Shown here: piece after piece, positions 1-5,012 of the stretch
Layout: every line of letters starts with the position of its first letter
How positions within the stretch are numbered: position 1 is the stretch's first letter
Assembly (NCBI GenBank): GCA_050743075.1
Contig: JBOGDS010000147.1
Location: 1-5,012 of the forward strand
DNA: 5,012 bases
Source of the DNA: JBOGDS01 sp050743075
Lineage (GTDB): Bacteria > Actinomycetota > Actinomycetes > Jiangellales > Jiangellaceae
Direction of reading: 5' to 3'
The notes under the pieces: generated by a model
Seen by the model: the letters and a program-made list of their open reading frames with translations, nothing else
Told to the model about the DNA's origin: nothing
Databases searched by the model: none
Program-made: the position numbers and the translations under genes

Positions 1-66
1 GGTCCGGGCCGCGAACCGCGCGGCCTCCGCGGACGGTCGCCGGGTCGCGGTCCGCGAGCCGGTCAT
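1..66 (-). CDS. ftsQ: Probable FtsQ cell division protein, N-terminal fragment (runs off window)
   Basis: An ATG at 66-64 overlaps the murC TGA (65-63) as ATGA, the classic 4-nt coupling arrangement. The frame stays open to the window edge and gives 22 residues, beginning MTGSRTATRRPSAEAARFAA. The peptide is basic and rich in Ala, Arg and Thr, as expected of the short cytoplasmic tail that precedes the single membrane segment of FtsQ, the bitopic divisome scaffold protein with a POTRA domain. The identification rests mainly on gene order: in many actinobacterial dcw clusters ftsQ follows murC, with ftsZ next. No membrane segment or POTRA domain falls inside the window. MurB, which follows murC in some bacteria, is the main alternative, but this Arg-rich start does not look like a MurB N-terminus. 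There is no strong Shine-Dalgarno, only a G-rich stretch in the murC tail, so initiation probably depends on ribosomes finishing murC. The reading frame is well supported; the name is an inference. Confidence 0.6.
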   Translation of the reverse strand, partial: MTGSRTATRRPSAEAARFAART

Positions 67-1508
67 GCGCCGTGCCCCGCCGTCTCCCGGTGAGCCCCCG
101 CGGGCTCTCGTTCCAGCAGCTCGAGCACCTCCGGACCGACCAGCGTGACGTCGCCGGCACCGAACGTGAACAGCACGTCGCCGGGCCGGGCCCGGGCGAC
201 GGCAACGGCCGGCACCGCGGACCAGGAGGGCTCGTAGGTGACCAGTTCCGGTGGGAGCGGCACGGAAGCGGCCACCAGAGCACCCGTGACACCGGGCTCC
301 GGGTCCTCCCGGGCGGCGTAGACGTCCATGACGATGACCTCGTCGGCGGCGCCAAGCGCCTTCCCGAACTCGGCCGCGAAGATGCGGGTCCGGCTGAACA
401 GGTGCGGTTGGAAGATGGCCACGACCCGGCCGCCGCCCGCCAGCGGACGGGCGGCGGCGAGCACGGCCGCCACCTCGGTCGGGTGGTGGGCGTAGTCGTC
501 GTAGACCCAGACGCCGGCGGCGAAACCCTTGAGCTCGAACCTGCGCCGGGTGCCGGTGAAACCCTCCAGGCCCTCGCGCATCTCGCTGCTGGGGAACCCC
601 AGCCCGACGCCGGCAGTGAAGGCGGCCGCGGCGTTGAGTGCGTTGTGACGGCCGGCCTGCCGGAGTGTGACCCGACCGTGCCGCCGCCCCCGGGTGACCA
701 ACTCGAACGACACTCCGCTGCCCCCCAGGTCGATGTCGGCAACTCGCACGTCGGCGCCGGACGACTCGCCGTAGCTGACGACGACGCCGCCCCGGGTCTG
801 GGACCGCTCCCCCAGTGCGGCCGCTCCGAGGTCGTCCGCGCACACGACCAGGAAGCCCGTCACGCGGTCGGCGAAGGCGTCGAAGGCGCGCACGTACGCC
901 TCGGGTGTGCCGTAGTTGTCGAGGTGGTCGGCCTCGACGTTGGTGACGATCGCGACCTCGGGGTCGTAGGCGAGGAAGGACGCGTCGCTCTCGTCGGCCT
1001 CGGCGACGAACACGTCGCCGGTGCCGTTGTGGGCGTTGGCCCCGGACTCGTTGAGGTTGCCGCCGATCGCGAACGACGGGTCGGCGCCACAGTGCTGGAG
1101 CGCGACGGTGAGCATCGACGTGGTGGTGGTCTTGCCGTGCGTGCCGGCGACGGCCACGGCGCGCCGGCCGGCCATGACCGAGGCCAGCGCCGCGGCCCGC
1201 GGAAGCACCCGCAACCGGCGCCGCCGCGCCTCGACGACCTCGGGGTTGTTCTCGCGGATCGCCGTCGAGACCACGACCGTGTCCGCGTCGGTGACGTAGG
1301 ATGCGTCGTGGCCGACGTGCGCGGTCGCACCCAGCGCCCGCAGGCCGGCGAGCACGCTGGAGTCCTTGGCGTCGCTGCCGGACACCGTGAATCCCCGGGC
1401 CAGCAGGATGCGCGCTATTCCGCTCATGCCCGCGCCGCCGATTCCGACGAAGTGCACCCGGCCGAGCTCGTCGGCCGTGAGCACCCGGTCGGGGGGCGCG
1501 ACGATCAC
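63..1508 (-). CDS. murC: UDP-N-acetylmuramate--L-alanine ligase MurC
   Basis: Cytoplasmic ATP-dependent ligase that adds L-alanine to UDP-MurNAc, the first amino acid of the peptidoglycan stem (EC 6.3.2.8). The 481-residue protein has the usual length and three-domain layout of Mur ligases. The N-terminal nucleotide-binding domain carries GIGGAGMSG at 22-30. The central ATPase domain has the P-loop GTHGKTTT at 122-129, ADESDASFL at 171-179, EADHLDNYG at 192-200 and HNALNA at 288-293. The C-terminal domain has GTRRRFE at 319-325, DDYAHHPTE at 337-345, FQPHLFSRT at 366-374 and GAGD at 450-453. DDYAHHPTE and the GTHGKT form of the P-loop separate MurC from MurD, MurE and MurF. I place the start at GTG 1508-1506: it overlaps the murG stop as GTGA and sits 6 nt after a GGAGG. 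A TTG at 1514 is in frame but directly abuts the GGAGG, so it is unlikely. The tail after about residue 465 is charged and probably variable. No key residue is missing. Confidence 0.98.
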   Translation of the reverse strand: MIVAPPDRVLTADELGRVHFVGIGGAGMSGIARILLARGFTVSGSDAKDSSVLAGLRALGATAHVGHDASYVTDADTVVVSTAIRENNPEVVEARRRRLRVLPRAAALASVMAGRRAVAVAGTHGKTTTTSMLTVALQHCGADPSFAIGGNLNESGANAHNGTGDVFVAEADESDASFLAYDPEVAIVTNVEADHLDNYGTPEAYVRAFDAFADRVTGFLVVCADDLGAAALGERSQTRGGVVVSYGESSGADVRVADIDLGGSGVSFELVTRGRRHGRVTLRQAGRHNALNAAAAFTAGVGLGFPSSEMREGLEGFTGTRRRFELKGFAAGVWVYDDYAHHPTEVAAVLAAARPLAGGGRVVAIFQPHLFSRTRIFAAEFGKALGAADEVIVMDVYAAREDPEPGVTGALVAASVPLPPELVTYEPSWSAVPAVAVARARPGDVLFTFGAGDVTLVGPEVLELLEREPAGAHRETAGHGA

Positions 1509-2605
1509 CAGCAACCTCCACTGTGGGCCGGACCCGCCGCCCGCAGGACCATGGCCGCCAGCCGGTCGTCTGCGTCGCGGCGGCCGAGCGCTGCGGCGGC
1601 CCGCCCCATGGCGGCGAGCCGGGAAGGATCCGCCAGCAGGGAGGGTACGTGGTCGCGCAGCCAGGCGCCGGTCAGGGCGGCGTCCTCGACCAGGAGCCCG
1701 GCGCCGGCCTCGACCAAGGGCGCGGCGTTGAGCCGCTGTTCACCGTTGCCGTGCGGCAGCGGCACGTAGACGGCAGGCAGCCCCACCGCGGCCAGTTCGG
1801 CGCACGTGATGGCACCGGCTCGGCAGACGGCCAGATCCGCGGCGGCGTAGGCGAGCTCCATCCGGTCGAGGTACGGCACGACGACGTACGGCGCGCCACC
1901 GCGGGCCGGCGTCACGGCATCCTCGTTGCCCCGTCCGACGGCGTGAAGCACCTGGATGCCGGCGCCGGTCAGCACGGCCGCGGCGTCGAGCACCGCGGCG
2001 TTGATCCGCCGGGCACCCTGGCTGCCACCGAACACCAGCAGTGTCGGCAGGTCCGCCCGCAGGCCGTACGCCTCGCGCGCTTCGTCGCGGACCGAGGCCC
2101 GGTCCAGGGTGGCGACCGCGCGCCGCAGCGGGATGCCGACGTGCTCGGCGTGCGGCAGTCTGGTGGCCGGCGAAGCCACCGCCACGTGGCGGGTGAGCCG
2201 GGCACCGATCCGGTTGGCAAGACCGGGCCGGGCGTTGGCCTCGTGCACAACGATCGGCACCTGCAGCAGGCGGGCCGCGAGATAGGCCGGCAGCGCGACG
2301 TACCCGCCGAACCCGACGACGACGTCGGCCTGCCTGGAGCGAAGGATCTCGGCGGTCTCGGCGACCGCGCCGCGCAGCTTCCCCGGAACGCGGAGAAGGT
2401 CGACGGTCGGCCGCCGGGGAAAGGGGACGGCAGGGATCAGAGCAAGCTCGTACCCGCGCTCCGGCACCAGGCGTGCCTCCAGCCCGCGCTCGGTACCGAG
2501 CACGGAGATCGTGGAGGACGGATCGTGGCGCAGCAGGGCGTCTGCCGTGGCGAGCGCCGGCTCGACATGGCCGGCGGTACCGCCACCGGCGAGCACGACG
2601 TGCAC
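1505..2605 (-). CDS. murG: MurG, UDP-GlcNAc:lipid I N-acetylglucosaminyltransferase
   Basis: Peripheral membrane glycosyltransferase (family GT28, GT-B fold) that transfers GlcNAc from UDP-GlcNAc to lipid I, giving lipid II on the cytoplasmic face of the membrane (EC 2.4.1.227). The protein is 366 residues, normal for the family. The N-terminal acceptor domain has the glycine-rich loop GGGTAGHV at 7-14 (including the conserved His13), VGFGGYV at 97-103 and HEANARPG at 121-128. The C-terminal donor domain has GGSQGA at 193-198, CRAGA at 261-265 followed by the conserved Glu270, and HGNGEQRLNA at 285-294 with the Gln and Asn that contact UDP-GlcNAc in MurG structures. It starts at a GTG whose first base is the last base of the ftsW TAG stop, about 10 nt after a strong GGAGGAG. 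Its stop overlaps the murC start by 4 nt. Cys261 replaces the more usual Ser of the SRAGA motif, a minor change. Function is secure from motifs and context. Confidence 0.98.
   Translation of the reverse strand: MHVVLAGGGTAGHVEPALATADALLRHDPSSTISVLGTERGLEARLVPERGYELALIPAVPFPRRPTVDLLRVPGKLRGAVAETAEILRSRQADVVVGFGGYVALPAYLAARLLQVPIVVHEANARPGLANRIGARLTRHVAVASPATRLPHAEHVGIPLRRAVATLDRASVRDEAREAYGLRADLPTLLVFGGSQGARRINAAVLDAAAVLTGAGIQVLHAVGRGNEDAVTPARGGAPYVVVPYLDRMELAYAAADLAVCRAGAITCAELAAVGLPAVYVPLPHGNGEQRLNAAPLVEAGAGLLVEDAALTGAWLRDHVPSLLADPSRLAAMGRAAAALGRRDADDRLAAMVLRAAGPAHSGGCW
1515..1519 (-). promoter_or_regulatory. Shine-Dalgarno of murC
   Basis: The minus strand reads GGAGG here, inside the last codons of murG and 6 nt before the GTG at 1508-1506. 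This spacing is near ideal for GTG 1508 and impossible for the in-frame TTG at 1514, which directly abuts it. The site therefore decides the murC start. Confidence 0.8.
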
Positions 2606-3897
2606 TACGCGGTCACTCCTCCTCGCCGTTCCGCCCGGAGGCGACGGCGGGCGGCGAGCGCCTCCCGGGCCCCCGGCTCCTGCCTGGCGAACGACACCAG
2701 CATGCCCACCCCGACGATCGTCGGCACCAGGGCCGACCCGCCGTAGGACACGAACGGCAGCGGGATGCCGACGATCGGCAGCACCGCGAGCACGCTACCC
2801 AGGTTGACGATCGCCTGAACCAGCAGCCACCCGGTGATGCCGGCGGCAGCGATCCGGACGAACGGGTCGCGCGTCCGCCACGCGATCCGGATGCCGGCGT
2901 AGCCGAGTACCAGGAACAGCACGATCACGACCAGCGTGCCGGGCAGGCCGAGCTCCTCTCCGATGATGGCGAAGATGAAGTCGGTGTGCGCCTCCGGGAG
3001 CCGGCCCCACTTCTCGCGGCTGGCGCCCAGGCCCTGGCCCCACCAGCCGCCGTTGGCGAACGCGTACCTCGAGTGCAGTGCCTGGTAGGTCAGGTTGTCG
3101 GCGTCGGCCAGCGGGTCGAGGAACAGCCGCACCCGGTCGAACCGGGTCTGTTCGGCCATGACGAAATACACGCCGACCACGGCCATGGCACCGGCAGTGA
3201 GGCTGAACAGCCAGGTCGGGACGCCGACGACCCAGAGCAGCGTCAGCACCACCCCCATCAGCACGATGGCGGTACCCAGGTCACCTTGGCCGACCGTCAG
3301 AGTCACCACGAAGCCTGCGACCGGTGCGAACGGCACCAGCAGGTGCTTCCATTGCCGGAGCAGCCGGCCCATCGAGGCGAAGAGGTTGGCTCCCCACAAC
3401 ACCAGGCCCAGCTTGGCGAGCTCGGACGGCTGGACCCGGAACGGGCCGCCGAACTCGATCCAGTTCCGGTTGCCGTTCACGTCGACACCGACACCCGGTA
3501 CGTATGTGAACAGCAGGAGCACGACGGAGGCGACCAGCAACGGAAGCCCGAGCCGGCGCAGGATACGCGGCGGCATCCGGGACACCAGGAACGCGATGGG
3601 CAGCGCGGCGAGCGCCCAGGCCGCCTGCCGGGCGACGATGTAGTAGGACGACCCGTGTGTGCTCAGCGAGTACACCGACGACGCCGAGGCCACCATGACC
3701 AGGCCGAGCACCAGCAGCAGGCCCGCGGCACCAAGCACCAGGTGGTACGAGGCCAGCGGCCGGCGCAGCATCCTGGAGACGGCCGCGAACCCGGCCGACG
3801 GTAGCGCACGCGGAACGTCGCCCGCCCGAACCGGCCCCGCCCGAACCCTCCCCGCCCGAATTGGCCCCGCCCGAACTGGCTTAGTGCTGGTGGCCAT
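2605..3897 (-). CDS. ftsW: FtsW, septal SEDS peptidoglycan glycosyltransferase
   Basis: Polytopic inner-membrane SEDS protein that polymerises lipid II into septal glycan with a partner class B PBP (FtsI/PbpB) in the divisome. With the ATG at 3897 it is 430 residues: a cytoplasmic tail (about 1-50), roughly ten membrane segments (first about 52-73, last about 382-403) and a basic tail rich in Arg. Family motifs are NGNRNWI at 141-147, QPSELAK at 156-162, QGDLGTA at 204-210, PEAHTDFIF at 301-309 with Asp306 matching the proposed catalytic Asp of SEDS enzymes, and the signature PIVGIPLPFVSYGGS at 374-388. Context inside the mur cluster favours FtsW over RodA. The start overlaps murD by 17 nt and lacks a good Shine-Dalgarno, so translation is probably coupled to murD. 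The frame extends upstream inside murD, but those residues do not look like protein under selection. ATG 3771 (residue 43) is an alternative start. Residues 7-26 are four P-V-R-A-G type pentapeptides from a DNA tandem repeat. Gly205 stands where many SEDS proteins have Pro before Asp. Confidence 0.97.
   Translation of the reverse strand: MATSTKPVRAGPIRAGRVRAGPVRAGDVPRALPSAGFAAVSRMLRRPLASYHLVLGAAGLLLVLGLVMVASASSVYSLSTHGSSYYIVARQAAWALAALPIAFLVSRMPPRILRRLGLPLLVASVVLLLFTYVPGVGVDVNGNRNWIEFGGPFRVQPSELAKLGLVLWGANLFASMGRLLRQWKHLLVPFAPVAGFVVTLTVGQGDLGTAIVLMGVVLTLLWVVGVPTWLFSLTAGAMAVVGVYFVMAEQTRFDRVRLFLDPLADADNLTYQALHSRYAFANGGWWGQGLGASREKWGRLPEAHTDFIFAIIGEELGLPGTLVVIVLFLVLGYAGIRIAWRTRDPFVRIAAAGITGWLLVQAIVNLGSVLAVLPIVGIPLPFVSYGGSALVPTIVGVGMLVSFARQEPGAREALAARRRLRAERRGGVTA
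2616..2622 (-). promoter_or_regulatory. Shine-Dalgarno of murG
   Basis: The minus strand reads GGAGGAG in the last codons of ftsW, ending 10 nt before the GTG start of murG (2605-2603). It is one of the two clear ribosome binding sites in the window. It suggests murG can recruit ribosomes itself as well as by coupling to ftsW termination. Confidence 0.7.
3821..3872 (-). other. Predicted G-quadruplex-forming tract in the early ftsW coding strand
   Basis: The coding strand (also the mRNA) contains nine runs of three or four G, all separated by loops of 1 to 7 nt. The tightest part, 3857 to 3840, reads GGGCGGGGAGGGTTCGGG with loops of 1, 1 and 3 nt, so it satisfies the canonical four-tract G-quadruplex pattern. 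It starts about 24 nt inside ftsW and just after the murD stop. The pattern is seen directly; actual folding and any effect on translation or replication are inference. In a genome this rich in G, such motifs can also arise as a by-product, here of the tandem repeat. Confidence 0.6.
3821..3880 (-). repeat. Four-copy 15-bp in-frame tandem repeat at the murD/ftsW junction
   Basis: There are four contiguous 15-bp units at 3866-3880, 3851-3865, 3836-3850 and 3821-3835. On the coding strand each ends in the invariant ten bases TTCGGGCGGG; only the first five vary (GCCAG, GCCAA, GAGGG, GCCGG). The array begins on the base right after the murD TAA stop. Because the unit is a multiple of three, it encodes four similar pentapeptides in FtsW (residues 7-26): PVRAG, PIRAG, RVRAG, PVRAG. 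The next 15 nt keep only a faint resemblance. Copy number could change without shifting the ftsW frame and without touching murD. Whether it is translated depends on the ATG at 3897 being the true start. Confidence 0.95.
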
Positions 3898-5012
3898 GAC
3901 GCCGCACCGCCGCGGCGAACGCATCTCCGCGCGCCGCGTAGTTGGCGAACATGTCCATGGACGCGCAGGCGGGTGCCAGCAGCACGGTGCCGCCCGGCCG
4001 GGCGAGCCGGGCTGCCTTGTCGACGACACGCTCCATCACGCCATTGTCGGTGCCCTCGACTTCGATCACCGGGACCTCGGGCGCGTGTCGCTGGAGGGCT
4101 TCGGCCAGCAGCGACCGGTCGGCGCCGATCAGGACGACGGCGCGCAGCCGCTCGCGAACGGCGGCGACCAGCGGGTCGAAGACCGCGCCCTTGGCCAACC
4201 CGCCGGCCACCCACACGACGTCGTCGTAGGCCTGCAACGAGGCTTGCGCGGCGTGCGCGTTGGTCGCCTTGGAGTCGTCGACATAGGTGACCTCATCGAT
4301 CGTCGCGACGACGTCGATCCGGTGCGCGTCCGGCCGGAATGCGCGCAGGCCGTCGCGCACGGCCACGGCAGGCACCCCGACGGAACGCGCCAGTGCCGCA
4401 GCGGCCAGTGCGTTGGCGACGTTGTGCGGAGCGGCCGGGCGCACGTCGGCGACCGACGCAAGCTCCGCCGCTGACGACTGTCGCTCGGCCACGAAGGCCC
4501 GGTCGACGAGCACACCGTCGACGACGCCGAGCATGCCGGCGGCCGGCACACCCAGCGTGAATCCGACGGCCCGGGCGCCCTCGGTGACGTCGGCGCCGCG
4601 GATCAGCCGTTCGGTCTCGGGGTCCTCGACGTTGTAGACGCAGGCGGTCTGGACCCCGGCGTATATCCGTGCCTTGTCCGCCGCGTACGCCGACATCGAC
4701 CCGTGCCAGTCCAGGTGGTCGGGCGCGACGTTCAACACCGCGGCCGACCGTGCCGCCATCGAGTGCGTCCAGTGCAGCTGGTAGCTCGACAGCTCGAGGG
4801 CGACGACGTCGTACGGCTCGGGGTGCAGGACGGCCTCGACGACCGGGGCGCCGACGTTGCCGGCGGCCGCGACCCGCAGGCCGGACGCCCGCAGCATCTC
4901 GGCAAGCATCCGCACGGTCGTGGTCTTGCCGTTCGTGCCGGTGACCGCGAGCCACGGCGCCGGCCGGTCGGGGTCGCGAAGCCGCCACGCGAGCTCGACC
5001 TCGCCCCAGACC
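3881..5012 (-). CDS. murD: UDP-N-acetylmuramoyl-L-alanine--D-glutamate ligase MurD, 5' end missing
   Basis: Cytoplasmic ATP-dependent ligase that adds D-glutamate to UDP-MurNAc-L-Ala (EC 6.3.2.9), the step after MurC. The frame is open to the window edge and gives the last 376 residues, starting VWGEVELAWRL; roughly 100 residues of the N-terminal UDP-binding domain lie outside. Counting from the first visible residue: P-loop GTNGKTTT at 25-32, ELSSYQL at 73-79, NVAPDHLDWHGS at 94-105, ADKARIY with the Lys at 113 matching the carbamylated lysine of Mur ligases, HNVANALAA at 196-204, FRPDAHR at 225-231, DDSKATN at 245-251, AGGLAKG at 269-275 and LAPACASMDMF at 345-355. ELSSYQL and PACASMDMF are typical of MurD. 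The GTG at 4915 is not the true start, because the essential P-loop lies upstream of it. The gene ends in TAA, the only TAA stop among the four genes whose ends are visible. ftsW starts 17 nt before its end. The gene appears intact within the window. Confidence 0.98.
   Translation of the reverse strand, partial: VWGEVELAWRLRDPDRPAPWLAVTGTNGKTTTVRMLAEMLRASGLRVAAAGNVGAPVVEAVLHPEPYDVVALELSSYQLHWTHSMAARSAAVLNVAPDHLDWHGSMSAYAADKARIYAGVQTACVYNVEDPETERLIRGADVTEGARAVGFTLGVPAAGMLGVVDGVLVDRAFVAERQSSAAELASVADVRPAAPHNVANALAAAALARSVGVPAVAVRDGLRAFRPDAHRIDVVATIDEVTYVDDSKATNAHAAQASLQAYDDVVWVAGGLAKGAVFDPLVAAVRERLRAVVLIGADRSLLAEALQRHAPEVPVIEVEGTDNGVMERVVDKAARLARPGGTVLLAPACASMDMFANYAARGDAFAAAVRRHGHQH

Noticed and set aside
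92..107. Perfect 6-bp inverted repeat (GAGCCC, 4-nt loop, GGGCTC) near the end of murC, as a possible terminator or hairpin before ftsQ
   Set aside because: There is no following T-run, it lies inside murC codons, and several such GC stems are expected by chance in 5 kb of this composition.
1512..1514. TTG as the start of murC
   Set aside because: It directly abuts the GGAGG, leaving no spacing for initiation; GTG 1508 has 6-nt spacing and a 4-nt overlap with murG.
72..1769. Long plus-strand open frame (565 codons) opposite murC and murG
   Set aside because: It is antisense to motif-rich murC and murG, its product is low-complexity and rich in Arg, Gly and His with no recognisable domain, and long antisense frames are expected in GC-rich genomes with strong third-position bias.
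2473..3804. Plus-strand open frame (443 codons) opposite ftsW
   Set aside because: The translation is a His/Gln/Arg/Pro/Asp-rich string, typical of reading membrane-protein codons backwards. ftsW on the other strand has all SEDS motifs.
3898..4029. Upstream extension of ftsW into murD (44 extra residues)
   Set aside because: The extension has Cys, Pro and Trp-rich shadow-like composition, lies wholly inside conserved murD codons, and ATG 3897 gives a normal FtsW length.
4913..4915. GTG as the start of murD
   Set aside because: The frame is open upstream to the window edge and includes the essential P-loop GTNGKTTT just before this codon, so it is an internal valine.
4293..4988. Minus-strand open frame (231 codons) overlapping murD in another frame
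   Set aside because: The product is a low-complexity Arg/Ala/Gly string. The murD frame in the same place carries the P-loop and the other ligase motifs.

Overview
The window is an internal piece of a division and cell wall (dcw) cluster from a very GC-rich bacterium, most likely an actinobacterium. The evidence is the strong G/C bias at third codon positions, the GTG starts, and the gene order murD-ftsW-murG-murC followed by a short arginine-rich N-terminus resembling FtsQ. I cannot name a genus from the sequence alone. All genes lie on the minus strand, so transcription runs from position 5012 towards position 1.

Layout in transcription order. murD (5012 to 3881) lacks its 5' end, which lies outside the window. 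ftsW (3897 to 2605) overlaps murD by 17 nt. murG (2605 to 1505) shares one base with the ftsW stop codon. murC (1508 to 63) overlaps murG by 4 nt. A probable ftsQ start (66 to 1) overlaps murC by 4 nt and runs off the window. There is no intergenic space, and no promoter or terminator is visible, which fits one translationally coupled operon transcribed from upstream of the window.

The genes form consecutive steps of one pathway. MurC adds L-Ala and MurD adds D-Glu to the UDP-MurNAc stem. MurG converts lipid I to lipid II at the inner face of the membrane. FtsW, a SEDS glycosyltransferase, polymerises lipid II at the division septum. FtsQ belongs to the divisome scaffold. All four recognisable enzymes keep their family motifs and look functional.

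Most of the window is ordinary core genome; I see no mobile element, RNA gene, CRISPR array or new gene system. The one unusual structure is at the murD/ftsW junction. Four perfectly in-phase 15-bp tandem repeats (3821-3880) begin directly after the murD stop codon, encode four P-V-R-A-G type pentapeptides in the FtsW N-terminal tail, and form a dense run of nine G-tracts on the coding strand with G-quadruplex potential.
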